A stretch of 64,000 bases of DNA, taken from Persicaria tinctoria (Eukaryota; Streptophyta; Magnoliopsida; Caryophyllales; Polygonaceae). Location of the stretch: the NCBI GenBank assembly GCA_037127255.1, contig JBANSL010000003.1, positions 20,463,314 through 20,527,313 on the forward strand, in the 5' to 3' direction. The number at the start of each line of letters is the position of its first letter. The first letter of the stretch is position 1. Positions 22,489 to 34,821 of the stretch are shown here, piece by piece. The notes below the pieces were generated by a model that was given only the letters and a program-made list of their open reading frames with translations, did not search any database and was not told the DNA's origin. The position numbers and the translations under genes were made by a program.

Positions 22489-22965
22489 TTAAGAATATGA
22501 GGTATGGAGGGTAGGCTCCCATGTAGCCTCATCATGAGACAAATTACACCATTTGAGGACCAACCACCATGGTCCATGACACAAATTACACAAATTCAGT
22601 GTAGCTTTAGCATTTAGGCATTGTGAAGATAGCACCCTCCTCATTAATTTGTCTTCGGAAGATGCTCTTGTAACATTGTTAGTGCCAATCTTCATCTTCA
22701 GCCGGAGGAACGGCCTCCTTTTGCAATCCGGTGAAGATTTAATTGTAACAATTAGCTCCTTAATGTTAGTAGGAGTGTCCCAAGTCAACATAGCTTCAAC
22801 CTTGTTTGGATCCACCGACACTGCCTGTGCTGAGATGACATGGCCCAATTACTCAATGCTTCCCTTAGTGAACTCACACTTGGATCTTTTTGCATACAAC
22901 GTTCTTCTATAGAAGGTTCAGTAAGGACCACTTTTAAATGCTGCTAGTTTTGCTCTAGATCCACA
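22489..22965 (-). pseudogene. Ty3/gypsy chromovirus fragment, RT joined to chromodomain by deletion
   Basis: The minus strand from about 22965 reads YAKRSKCEFTKGSIE in a broken frame, then MGHVISAQAVSVDPNKVEAM and TNIKEL, the C-terminal RT region of chromoviruses. About 300 bases later it ends with LSHDEATWEP, a chromodomain end. RNase H and integrase, which normally lie between, are missing, so a deletion fused distant parts. No LTRs are seen. Confidence 0.7.
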
Positions 22966-23768
22966 CTATTACAAGGATGCCATAAGCAGGGGCGGCCACA
23001 GGGGGGCCGGGGGGCGGGCGCCCCTCCGATGACGTAATTTCGTAGTATATTTAAAAAAAAAGAAAAAAAAAGAAATTGTGAAAGAGAATATTAAAATTAT
23101 GGTGAAAAGGAGGAAAGGAAGAAAAAGAGATGCAAAAACTCATGGGTTCAAACCTCAATCCTTCCCTTTTTTCCACTATTTTTTATTCCAACCAAATTTA
23201 TCCTATTATAAATGTCATATTTAAATCAAATTTTATATTTTTCTTTTAATATTTTCATAAGATTATTTATTATGTTACACGTATATTTTAAAAAATTCTT
23301 CTAATGTTTATTCCTATGAATTTTTTTTACTATCAATGTCATAGTTATACCACAATTTACGAGGTTTTTTGTCATAGTTTTCATTCTTGTCAATTTTTTT
23401 TTTCATTTACCAATGAAAAATTCTTAATTTTTTTTTTTATAATTTTCTTTCAATATTAAAAAAAATCTTAATCATGCTACACACATATAATTTATTAAAT
23501 TATTGTATGAATTTTTGTAATAAAATATCATATTTATACCAGAATTTATAGTTTTCTTTCAATATATTTTAAAAAAAGATTCCTTTTTTGTGCAAAACCA
23601 ATCCCCAAGCGGAGGCGGTGTATCTAAATAATAAGTGAATATGTCCTAAAGAGCTAGTACAAGCGTGCTAATGTCAAGCCGAAAGTATCAAGAGTATTTC
23701 GGGCAAACACGCAGGCCTTCCGACAATACTAAAACAACAATCACCCACTCACAAATAAGATCGAACCC
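22966..23768. other. Noncoding DNA with a GC-rich transposon-like end and LINE 3' tail
   Basis: At about 22987 CAGGGGCGGCCACAGGGGGG and a G/C-rich block look like the terminus of a hAT-type element, but no second end or TSD was found. 23040-23570 is A/T-rich. 23600-23768 is probably the 3' UTR of the adjacent LINE fragment on the minus strand (TTGTACTAGCTCTTTAGGAC). Confidence 0.3.
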
Positions 23769-24423
23769 TTAAAGTGTCTCCACAACAGTCAATGGGAATG
23801 AATCATGCAACAAAGGAAATACATGGGTAATGATCATACGAGAAACAATGTCCGGGGGAATGCGGTTGGCTTCGAACACATTGGCATTCCGAGCATGCCA
23901 CAAGAAGTACACCGTCAGGGAAAAGGAGAACCGCAAGGCTTGAGCACGGACATCTTGGCCTTTTGCGATTCGTCCCAACCAACTCAGCTCGTTGTGAAGG
24001 GAATTGATCTCTGCAGGAATGTTAAACTTCTCATGGACGGTGCACCAAATATCCACGGAGTATGGGCACTTGAAGAACACATGCTCATGAGTCTCTAACT
24101 CTTCCCCACAGTGCCGACAATGGTGATCCACATCCAGAAAATAAAGTCGATGAAAGGTTGAGAGTTTACCCAACACGGCAAGCCATAACACGAACATATG
24201 CTTGGGCGTATTATGCTTAGACCATACCTCCTTTGTCCAGCCAACCTTAGGTGTCTTGTCCCTAATAGCCTCATATGCATTTGAGACCCTAAACTTGCCC
24301 TCCGAGCACCACTCCTCAAGCAATTCCCCCATCGGCTTGTCTCTACCCTCAAGAGTGTCAACAATGTCGCGAGCATGGAGAATGGATTTAATCAAAGGCG
24401 AGTCAAGCCTATGTGGAGTCCAA
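23769..24423 (-). pseudogene. LINE zf-RVT C-terminal fragment, distal part
   Basis: An open minus-strand frame has WTKEVWSKHNTPKHMFVLWL and CRHCGEELETHEHVFFKCPY, the RT zinc-binding domain of plant LINEs or derived genes, and runs to a stop at 23769. Its upstream part is displaced to 37433-37605 by the Copia insertion at 24424. The CxxC...HxxxxC metal site is intact, so the frame may have been open when interrupted. Confidence 0.75.
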
Positions 24424-24599
24424 TAAAAGAGTGAGACAGATGAAGTAATGGATATTCAACCGTGTCTTTGACGTTCTGATTAGAAGATAATATATAGGAT
24501 TACAATATACAGAAAATCACATCAAATCTTTACAGTTGCTTAAAATACTAGGATAGGTATCATACAAACAAGGATAGAATCCTCTAAATTACCGTAATA
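24424..24599 (-). repeat. 3' LTR of the TA-ended Copia element
   Basis: A 176-bp repeat differing from the 37257 copy at two positions (near 24437 and 24485). It is preceded by TSD TCCAA. Confidence 0.9.
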
Positions 24600-24620
24600 C
24601 CCCCCCCCCCCCCCCCCCCC
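24600..24620 (-). other. Polypurine tract expanded to G21
   Basis: On the minus strand a run of 21 G directly precedes the 3' LTR, where the second-strand primer (PPT) of an LTR element belongs. The homopolymer length could partly be sequencing or assembly error. Confidence 0.6.
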
Positions 24621-24689
24621 GCAAGCGGATGGGCGGGGGCGCACATTCAGCTTGTCTCGAAGATGAGCAAAGCGCTGACCACTTAATGC

Positions 24690-27585
24690 CTATGTAAACA
24701 CATCGGAAGTTTGTTCAATGGATGGAACGTACCGAACTTGTAGCTCTTTTGCTTCAACCTTTTCCCTTACAAAGTAGTAGTCTAACCTGATATGTTTGGA
24801 GCGAGACGTGATCACCGGGTTGGCAGTCATGAAGATGGCTGAAATGTAATCACAGTAGACAAGAGGTGGAGACTTCAATGATATGTGTAGCTCCTTAAGG
24901 AGCTGTTGGAGCCAAGTAACCTCAGTGACAGCAAATGCGACCGCACGAAATTCAGCTTCGGTACTTGATCTGGCAACCACACTTTGTTTTCGAGAAGACT
25001 AACTAACGAGATTTCCCCCAAAGTAGATGGCAAACCCATGTTGCGATCGCATGTCAGTGTGATCAGAAATCCAACCAGCATCTGAATAAGTGACAAGAGA
25101 TGTGTCAGGAGAGGCAGCAAGTCTCAACCCATGGTCCAGCGTACCCTTTATGTAACGTAGCAGGCGTTTAACTTCTTTCCAATGAATTTCCCGGGGTGCA
25201 TGCATATGTTTGCAGGCCTTATTCACGGCGAAACTGATTTCTGGGCGAGTAATGGTAGCATATTGTAATCCACCAACAATTTGACGATACAAAGTAGGAT
25301 TGGAGAGATAAGCACCCGGATCAAGATTTTGCAAATTGCGATCAGCCGGTGACGTAATTGGCTTGCAATCAAGCATATTACTCCGGCTAAGAAGATCACG
25401 AATATATTTGGCTTGTGACAGATGAAGAGAAGAACCAGTGTATGTGACCTCAATACCAAGAAAATAGTGAAGACGTCCAAGGTCCTTCTAGGAGAACATA
25501 CGATGCAACTCAGGCACAAATTGATGAATAAACCCAGAGTCCGAGCCTGTGACAATTAAGTCATCGACATAGACTAAAATATAAGTGAGGTGGGGACCCC
25601 GAGAGCGGACAAATAAAGAAGTATCCGAATAACATGACCGAAACCCTTGCCGATGAAGGTAGATCTTGAGCTTGGTGAACCAAGCCCTCGGTGCCTGCTT
25701 AAGACCATATAAAGCTTTATGAAGATTGCAAAAATGGGACGGATATCGGGGATCAACAAATCCCTTTGGTTGATCCATATACACAGTTTCGGACAAATCT
25801 CCATTAAGAAAGGCATTATTGATATCCAATTGCCGAAGAGGCCAGCCATGAGACAAAGCAATAGAGAGGACTAACCGGATAGTGGTTGGTTTAACGACGG
25901 GACTGAACGTCTCAAATTAATCAACTCCTTCTTCTTGGTAAAACCCCTTTGCAACTAGACAGACTTTGTACCGTTCAATTGTGCCATCGGCTTTGCGCTT
26001 AATGCGGTAGACCCATTTGCACCCTACAATATTAGCATTGGCTGGGCGAGGAACAAGTGACCAGGTACGAGTCTTATATAAAGCCTCATATTCACTTTTC
26101 ATGGCAGTGACCCATTTTGGATCCTTGTTTGCATGGGCAAATGTACTTGGTTCACTCTCACCTGAGGAGATTTGAGAAGTAGGATAGCGGGACGTAGTGA
26201 GAGCCCGTGGTTTCAAGTGGCATGTGCGTGCACGAGTAGCCATATGGTGTTGTGAATCTGAAGCGGGACGTAAGTAGCTTGGCCCAACATCGGTTATTGG
26301 AGATACAGGGGTCGAATGACTGGTTGGCAGGGATGAAGACGGCTCCGTATCGGTCGAGGATATGGTTGGGGTTGAGGTTGAGGCCTCAACATTGGGTGAG
26401 ACTGGAGAGCTGGTGGTTGAGGGTATTGGTGTGGTAGGGGGTGTTTCATGTGTGGGGTTAGGTGAGGATGGAGATGGGGCCTCATAAGACATCACAGGTG
26501 GGTTATTGGTGGTGGCAAGATCAAGTAAATTTGATGGGAGATTGGGTGACGGAGGGGCTGTTATAGGTGATGGCTCATTGTTGTGTGAAGAGTATGGGTA
26601 GACACCCTCATAAAAAACAACGTGAGTGGACACATAGACTCGACGAGACTTAGGTTCAAAACAAAGATAGCCCTTATGTTTGGAGCTATAACCGATGAAG
26701 ACACAAGGAGTGGACCTAAACTCCAACTTTGTGTGATTGTAGGGACGAAGATATGGGAAGCAAAGACACCCGAAAGACCGAAGACGAGTGTAGTCCGGTT
26801 TCTTTTGGTAGAGTAACTCATACGGGGACTTGTGGTTGAGAAGGGGAGTGATTGTGCGATTCGAGAGATACGCAGCAGTTTGAAACGGTAGAGATGAATG
26901 TGCTTGGATGACACGATGACGCCGCTCTACGGCGCCATTTTGGGACGACGTGTGAGGACATGTGACACGATGATGAATACCGTGATTGGAGAGGATAGTG
27001 GCCAGGGCTTTGAATTCTCCACCACCATCTGTTTGAAGACTTTTAATGGTTGTTTGAAACTGATTTTTGACCATGTTTTGGAAATGTGTAAATGCAGAGG
27101 CAACTTGTGATTTTTGTTTAAGAAAATACACCCAAACAAACTTGGAATGATCATCCACAAATTGAAGGAAATAACGAGAGCCATTTATTGATAATGTAGA
27201 GGATGGTCCCCAAACATCGGCATAAACCAATTCGAACATAGCTACACTAGACAAATGAGAATGAGAAATAGCTAAACGACGACTCTTACCAAGTTGACAA
27301 GAGGGACACACATTTGACATAATTTTATTGGACAGTGGAAGATTAAAAATAGACACAAGACGACGAAGAATGGCTTCATGAGGATGGCCGAGCCTGTGGT
27401 GCCATGTAGCGAGGGTTGGGTGATGAGCGAGGGGAGCTTGTGGTTGAAGGTTGATGGCGGAGGTGGATAACCGATAGAGACCATTTTCAACCTTGCCTGT
27501 CATGAGAATTCGACCCTGCAAATCCTTCACAAGACAAAAATGACGATGAAGCTCTATATAGATATCATTATCACGCTAGAAGCAC
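24690..27585 (-). pseudogene. Copia integrase, RT and RNase H (TA-ended element)
   Basis: One phase runs the whole way. It includes WHHRLGHPHEAILRRLV, the CX2C pair of CPSCQLGK, DVWGP, TDGGGEF, FGCLCFPYLRPYN, a long Pro/Ser/Thr linker, the RT segment [31 protein letters not shown] and the RNase H segment STEAEFRAVAFAVTEVTWLQ. Three single stops interrupt it: TAA 25917-25919, TAG 25488-25490 and TAG 24999-25001 (the last at a normally Trp codon). No frameshift is seen. The left end meets the Athila-like LTR at 27586. Confidence 0.85.
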
Positions 27586-29869
27586 TGTTGTTATAGGAGT
27601 ATGTCGAGTATTGAAATAAATGTGAAATATAGTTCAGATTGACTTCCCTGTCTCAGCAAATAATACAAGACTTCCTCCCGTTGTAGTAAGAGAAAAGTCA
27701 GGATCGAATCCACGAGGAAGCACGTCAGCAGTTCTCAGGTAGCTATCAGATTCTCACAGAAGTACAACAGAAAGGCAGAAACAAACACAGAAACAGAAAT
27801 AAACCCGGCAAGGGCAACTAAAACAAAAGCAAAGAACAAATAAAGACAGAAATAACAGCAAAGCAAAGCAAAGACGAAAGCAAAGGCAGAAAGTAACTCG
27901 AGGACACAGAAGCTAGTCGATCTCGACAAGCTCTCCTCTAGGTCGACTAAGGTAACAGGAAACAGAAAATAAAAGCAAATGCAAACAACTCGACAGGCAA
28001 AGTCCTCCTCGACCTCGACAAGAGGTCCTCGATCTCGACGAAGAAAAGTAAAGACAGAAACTGGAAATCGACGAAAACAGAAAGAAATCAACTCGACCTA
28101 GACAACTCCCTTCTCGACATCGACAAGAGCAACTCGAGATCGACAAAGGCTGGTCTATGTCGACTAAGAACAGAAACTTAAAACTTTGCAGAATTGAAGA
28201 CAGAATGCAGAAATTTGACAGAAATAAACTTCAATATATTAAAAGACCTCCAAGGCTAGGGTTTCAATACCACAACGATAACCATGCAAAACAACACATA
28301 AAGGCATAAAAGATCATGCTTTCCATCAAATAACTTTCGTCATTAACAAATAGGCATATAGAGGCTCTCGCATAAACCCTAATTGTTACTAACCCTTTTT
28401 CACATAATTAACCCAAGTTGTATTAAGATCACTTTCGCTTCAATAATACAAACAAGGATCACCTTCAACTCTCGCAAAAGAATCATGCTTATAGGGATAG
28501 AAGATGAATCACACAAAAGATCTGACCTTTATCGCATCATCTCACATGGCCACCGTCGGGCTCACCCCAGCCCCAGAAGTGGGTGGACTACTCACGCCTC
28601 ATCGCAATCGCAGACATTGATTGATGAAAAGAACTGAATTGCATAAACTAAATTCAAAGCCTTTACAATCTTGGCAATCAACTTTCGCTGTAAGCCAAAA
28701 CCCTAAAAACCTTAAACTCCTAAACTGTATCTCTGAATGGAACTAACTACTTGTGTCTTCGATGATCATTAAAACTGAGCCCTATAGGCTTTATTTATAG
28801 CCTTCATTCCCTAGCTATTCTAGGAAAGAAGATATCTATCTATATCTAAATTGCTTAAAAGATAAATAAATGACATAATGGAATTAAATCAACTAGGAAA
28901 AAGATAATTCTAAATAGGGTAGTATGTCTTCATGTTGATAGATCTTGCTCTTTGATGGATAGACTTGATAGATCGGATAGATCTTCGATGGATTTGGATA
29001 GAATTTTCCGCCTTCGGCATCAAGGAACTCCAATCCTACTCGGACAAGCCAAGTCGAGAAGATTCTGGAAGCGGCTCTACTCGACCTCGACAAGGTTTTG
29101 TCGACCTCGAGTAGGATTAGTCGTCTCGGCTCGCTGGTGCTCGATGTGCTCGGACCTGGGTTCCTGGGTGCTTGTCGACCTCGACCACGCCTAGTCGATC
29201 TCGAGTAAGGTTGGTCTTGTCGACTGGCTCTGCTCGGGTAAGTCTAGTCGACTGGCTCGGAAAAGGAGTCAAGCTCTCATCGACCTCGACAAGGGCTCCT
29301 CGAGGTCGAGTTGGGTGTTGCTTCCGCTTCCGCGAGCTGGCTCTTCCGCTGGCAGCGAGTGGCTTGATCCGCGGCAACGACTGGTCCTTTCCGCTGCAGC
29401 GAGTCTCCTGGTCGTCTTCGGCTTCGTCCTCGGACAGCTTCTCCTTGTCGACTCCGGACGTGGGCGTCTGGGCTTCGTCGACCTCGACGAGGACTTGTCG
29501 AGGTCGAGTAGGGTCCGGAGTCTAGGTGTCTGGCTCTCGATCATGGTCTGCTCGACCAAGGCTGGTCGGCCATGGCTTGTCTATGTCGACCAGGCCTACT
29601 CGAGATCGAGTAGCCTTGGCTCTCAGACTTGTTCCGCTGCTTTAACCTTGGACTTCTGTAGTGGTTTTCCGAGCATTTCCGACCTTCTGTAGAATTGCTG
29701 TAAATGCCTCGATTTCTGCGATTTAAACAGAAACTGGTGTAGATTCCATAATTTTGGCAAATAAACATAAACTACACAGATTCTGTACTATCTTAACCCA
29801 AATGCATGCAATGTATACAGAAATCGATATAAAAGTTACTGTAAAACATGGCAGATTCCGCTCACAACA
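27586..29869 (-). repeat. 3' LTR of the Athila-like element (2.3 kb)
   Basis: It begins TGTTGTTATAGGAGTATG and ends CTCACAACA at 29869, giving TG...CA with short inverted ends. It is crowded with TCGACCTCGACAAG and CTCGAGGTCGAG-like units at 27900-28160 and 28930-29600. AACACCCC just beyond is the PPT on the other strand. Confidence 0.8.
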
Positions 29870-31333
29870 AACACCCCATACTTAAGCTTGCTTGTCCTCA
29901 AGCAATACTTTTATTTGTCATTCAGGGGAAGTAATTAAAACTCTCAACATATCAGATTCATTTTTATATGACCCTGCAATTAATTACCATCCTCGAAAAG
30001 GTACTAGTGTCACAGATTCATGCATGTGCAAATATGTAAAAGCAACATCTACTCACAAAAGGAGGGTTATGCACAAATAATTCATACGTGACAAAGCATT
30101 GATAATCAAGAAGACTTTAATTTAAGCTCATGAAGGAGTAGATTGGTAAAAGGCTAAAAGGTGGGCAATTTCTGGCAATGTGGTGCTTTTTGATCCGGGG
30201 AAATGGAGTACTTCCCAAATTTTGAGTTTCATTCCACATTCTTTCTTTCTTTGATTCATCACCTTTCATATTGCTTTTTTCAATAATAATGCTTTTACCT
30301 CTCTGACCTTAGCACTGCCTTCTCACGAGTCGCAAACATGGGTGTCATGAATGGCCCCGGATACTTAGTGCTTTGGACTCCTCACAATGTGTCCCATCTC
30401 TCCAAACTATTATCTTAGAGAGCAGGGTCAATCTACCTTTATCTCCTGAGGTGATTGGATTTTCTTTCACTCCTTAAATTTTCCATATATTTCAAACAAG
30501 TTCCTTCCAAACTCCAATAATGATAATAACAACACAAAACACCATATAACATCTCCATAATGTAACATCATTCTCAACATAATCCCCGGATAAGGTAAAG
30601 AATGGCAAATATTTAGATCATGTGGAGCAATATATGAAATAAGGCATTTTATGGCTTTTGTGATGCGTAAGCATAGGTAAGGCTAGGATATAAACAATAT
30701 GAGCATTATATGGAAATATAAAGTCCTCCATCATCTTATCATGCAACATGTCAAAAGCAATTTCAAATTTTACCTCCTTTCATGGTTTTCAAGAAATAAT
30801 GCACTTCATTGTGACTTCCCCTTACTAGGCAATTTCATGCTATATCTCTAATGAATCCAATTTTGCATCGTCGAGTCCAATATAAGCTTCCATGACATTA
30901 TTCAAAAATTTCAATGGGGGTCATTTTTCAAGATTTTTGGAAAACATGCATATAAGCACATAAATAAATAATGCATTCCAAAATAGCCATGTAGCAATTC
31001 CAAGAAATAATGCACACATAATGTCAAGTATGGAAAATATGCATAATGTAAGCCCTTCCCCCACCCCATACTTAAACATTACAGTGTCCTCACTGTATAT
31101 AAAAAAACAATGTAAAGGGTAAAGAAAGAAACTCACAAGACATGTGTGCAGAGCTGCAAAATTTCGAATGGAGCACCTCTTAGTCCGAGTAAGCTTTGGT
31201 TCTATCCATTGACCTGAAAAAGTAGAAGACATATACCCATAATAGCAAAAACAAAAACAAAGTCTCAAATGTCCTAAAAAGTCTATGTACATGCTCTAGA
31301 TTTTATAGTTGCTAGGCCGACTTTCATTAATGC
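29870..31333. other. 3' noncoding region and PPT of the Athila-like element
   Basis: AACACCCC (29870-29877) next to the LTR reads GGGGTGTT on the coding strand, a PPT. CTTAAGCTTGCTTGTCCTCA follows, a motif found near Athila 3' ends. The remaining ~1.4 kb has no coding domain. It lies where pol would be in a complete element. Confidence 0.6.
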
Positions 31334-33727
31334 TCAAGGTGGCATCTGCAGGGCCCATGTAGCTTGGGCCTCAAATAAGACTCCATTCTTGTCCATCAGC
31401 TGTAATCCTCCAGAATGGATCTTGTTCACCACGAACGGTCCCATCCGCTTCTTGTTGAATTTGTTGGGAAACCAATGATCCTTTGATTTAGAGACATAGA
31501 GCTTGTCTCCAATTTCATACTCCTTAGGCTCATCATTGGAAATCCTGCACAATCGCACATAACAAGGCAGACCTCTCCCATGTATAGATAAATCTTTGCT
31601 GGAAATAGGAGAAGAAAGATCCATACCTTGACTTACCTTTGCGGAAACGGAATCGGGCACCACGGTGTTTGGTCGATCTCGACTAGGGCTCCTCGAGATC
31701 GACGAGACTGCAGGCTCTGGTGGTGTCCTGGTTGAAGAGGCAGAAGTTGACGAAGAAGTCTGGTCGACCTCGACAAGCCTACTCGAGGTCGAGTAGGGCT
31801 CTGGCTCTGGTGGCTTGCTCCTCGAGAAAACAGGGTCCGGTGGCGCCGCTTGGTGGTCGACCTCGACAAGCCCACTCGAGGTCGAGTAGGGCTTTGGTCC
31901 TGGAGTCACCATCGTCGAGGAAGGTGCCGTCGAGGAAGATGGCTCTGGTGGTGTTGAGTGCTGGTCGACCTCGACAAGCCTTGTCGAGATCGACGAGGGT
32001 TGTCCGTCTGGTTGCTGCGGCGTCGAGGAAGCAGGATTTGGGCTCCTCGATCGGTGGTCGAGATCGACGAGGGTGTGGTCGACCTCGAGTAGACTCGGCT
32101 TGTCTGGTTCGCTGCTTGACGAAGCCGGCTTCGGTAGAGTCTCCTTGGTCTGGTCGAGATCGACTAGGGTTTGGTCGATCTTGACCCCATACTTAGTCCT
32201 TGTGTTCTCTTTGAGGATTGCCATGATCTCCTCCACCTGGGCCTCCATGTCCCTCTTTTCTAGCTCCTTGGGGGTCATATTCCTGACCTTGGGTTCCCCG
32301 CAGGTGATGTAGCCAGCTGAGATAGATTTGACCTCTTCCATTGGACCCGTATGCCTTTCAGTTTTGTTGAAGGAATACTCAATTACTTCATCGCTGATGT
32401 TGAAGGTGAGCACTCCTTTCCGTACGCTTATGTTGGCATCCACAGTCGCCAAGAATGGTCTCCCTAGAATAATTGGACAAGCAGGATCTTCTTGCATATC
32501 AACAATTAAGAAATCAGCAGGAACGAAGAATTTACCTACTTGTACTGGTACATTTTCCACCATGCCTGTTGGAATGACCACTGTGTTGTTGGCCATGTAT
32601 AGTCTAGCATCCACAGGCTCCAGGGCACCTATCTTAATCCTGGACCAAATCGTTAAAGGCATAATACTAACTCTGGCTCCAAGATCACATAGGGCATTAA
32701 TTTTGTATGGACCAAATCCAATAGTTATAGCAAACTTACCTGGATCCGGCCTCTTCTCCAATATGTCCAGATGGCTGCACTCCTCTGTGATTTCTGCCAT
32801 CGATCGCTTTTTGCTCAGAATCTCCTTCAGGAACTTGACGTAGGACGGCATTTCATTGAGAGCTTTTGTGAAGGGGATGGTGACGTTTAGCTTCTGAAGC
32901 ATCTTGATGAAGCGCTGAAACTTTTTCTCCGCTGGATCCTTTAGGGATTTAGTGGGGAAAGGCAGCTTCTTTTTCTGATTCGGAGCCAGAACAGACGTCG
33001 GAGTTGCTGCGGATTTCTCGACCAGGGGCTCCTCGACATCGACAAGACCTTTGTCGAGGTCGACCAGATTGGGCCCAGTCGAGTTGCTTTTCGGCGCAGA
33101 CGAAGATTTTTGAAGATTCTTGTCGAGGTCGAGTAAGCTTTCCTCGAGATCGACTGGGATCTGGTCGAGATCGACTAGAGATTTGTCGACCTCGACTTGC
33201 TGTTCCTCGCTGTCTTGCTGCTTTCCGACCTCTGGCTCTTGCAGTTGATGGCCGCTTCTGAGTTTCACAGCGGCGATGTGTCCAGTCTTTCCCTTAGGAT
33301 TTGGTTCTGAAGATCCAGGGAGTGCGCCTGACTGTCTGGGGATTCCTGCGGCTAGCTGACCAATCTGTGTATCAACTGTTTTCCGCCAGATATCAATTTC
33401 CCCAAGCCTAGAGTTGACACCTTGCATCTGCGTATAGACGGAGTTGAAGGACTGCCTAGTTTCTGTGTGGTTTCTCCGTATTTCTTCCAGGACCAGCTGT
33501 ATATCATCCTTTTTCTGTTCCCTTTCTGGATGTCCTGGAGCTCTGTAGGGCGGGGGATTCCTAGGGACACCTTGGTTCCACTGTGGTTGCTGAAACCTTT
33601 GGTCCCCCATGTAGCGATTGGGTCCCCCTGCGTAAGCTGCATCCTCATGGTGCTCTGCCAATCTGACTTGCTCTGTGTGTGGGCACTCAGGAGTGGTGTG
33701 CCTTTGCGATCCGCATTCTATGCAAGG
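31334..33727 (-). pseudogene. Athila-like zinc knuckle, protease and repeat-rich polyprotein
   Basis: In phase with gag. Numbered from the Met at 33661 (775 residues), it has IRRNHTETRQSFNSVYTQMQ, NPKGKTGHIAAVKLRSG, an aspartic protease with CDLGARVSIMPL (DLGA at 326-329) and ILGRPFLAT (398-406), and a terminal block EIGDKLYVSKSKDHWFPNKF with KKRMGPFVV near 720-745 that resembles the integrase C-terminal region. LVDLDQ/LVEVDQ-type units recur at about 156-210 and 498-635. No RT, RNase H or integrase core is present. Apart from the TAG at 33728 the frame is open, so the protein may still be made as a separate product. Confidence 0.8.
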
Positions 33728-34738
33728 CTAGTTGACAGAGAGATATTTGACTTGCTTGATGAGCTTCCTATTCTGGTCTCTGTAGTATTGCTCCCTGACA
33801 TCTGGATCGATCTCCTTTGATGGCTCATAGAGGGGCATGGATGGTGCTGGCCTGGCGTATGGGTTCTCTTCATAAGTTGCAGTAGACCCATACTTGTTGT
33901 CGTAGGTAGTGAGCTTCTCCAGCACTCCCCATGCGTCACTGGGTGGCATTGTCAGATACTCATAGCGAGTATAATTGTTGATTCTGTCCTTAGTGACTTG
34001 ATCAAGAGAGTTGAAGAAGATCTCCTGAATGATGTAAGGTGGTTGTCCATGAGTAGGGCAAGATCGCAGCAGTTCCTTGTAGCGCTCCCATTCCCTTGCC
34101 AGCGGTTCCCCTTTCTGTTGTTTAAAGGCGGTGATTTTCTGGCGGAGATGTGCTGTTTTGGCAGGTGGGAAGAATTTGTTCAGAAACTCTTGCTCTACTT
34201 GGGCCCAGGTTGTGAGCGATTTTGCTTTCAACCCTTCCAGCCATTTCAGTGCAGGTCCAGCGAGCGACCAACGGAAAGCTTTCATCTTGACATATTCCAG
34301 AGTTGTACCTTCTGCAAGAGTACGGCACATATCATGAAAGTTAGTAATATGTTCAAGAGGACACTCATTAAATCTGCCGTAAAAGGCATTATTTTTAAGC
34401 TCTATAAGAAACTGAGTGCGAATTTCAAAAGAGTTTTCAGGGATTAGAATCGCCGATTCAGGCACGACGAGAGTTGGGTGCATGTAGTCCTCTGCCGTGG
34501 TTGGATACTGGGCAAGCTCAGCTTGTGCTTGTTCCCTTGCTGCTCTCTCAGCGGCGATAGCAGCATCTTTAGCGTTGATAGCGGCATCCCTTGCGGCTAG
34601 TTCCCTGGTAAGCCTAGCGATCAGCTGTTCCTGTGTTTCGGCGGCCGACATGATCCTTTTGAGTTTGGAGTGGATGTGTAGGTAGCGCTCCGGTTCGTCT
34701 AAGCTGTCAAACTCAGGTGTTTGACCAGAACGACGCAT
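33728..34738 (-). pseudogene. Athila-like gag
   Basis: This 336-residue frame starts MRRSGQTPEFDSLDEPERYL. It has an Ala/Glu/Arg-rich coiled-coil-like stretch (residues about 38-75) and then the Retrotrans_gag core: HITNFHDMCRTLAEGTT, FRWSLAGPALKWLEGL and WERYKELLRSCPTHGQPP. It ends at TAG 33728-33730, directly before a knuckle PCIECGSQRHTTPECP in the same phase. One stop therefore separates capsid from knuckle and protease. Confidence 0.85.
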
Positions 34739-34801
34739 ACACCTGCAATCTAACTCAAAGAGACAATGAGAACTGACTACCTAAGGCGCGATTGATTGCT
34801 T

Positions 34802-34818
34802 CCCCGGCAACGGCGCCA
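34802..34818 (-). other. Primer-binding site (tRNA-Asp type)
   Basis: TGGCGCCGTTGCCGGGG on the minus strand, three bases inside the 5' LTR, complements the 3' end of tRNA-Asp. This PBS is typical of Athila elements. Confidence 0.8.
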
Positions 34819-34821
34819 ATT

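Noticed and set aside
32328..32843. 171-residue plus-strand frame
   Set aside because: It is antisense to the Athila-like protease frame, which has clear motifs. No domain on this strand.
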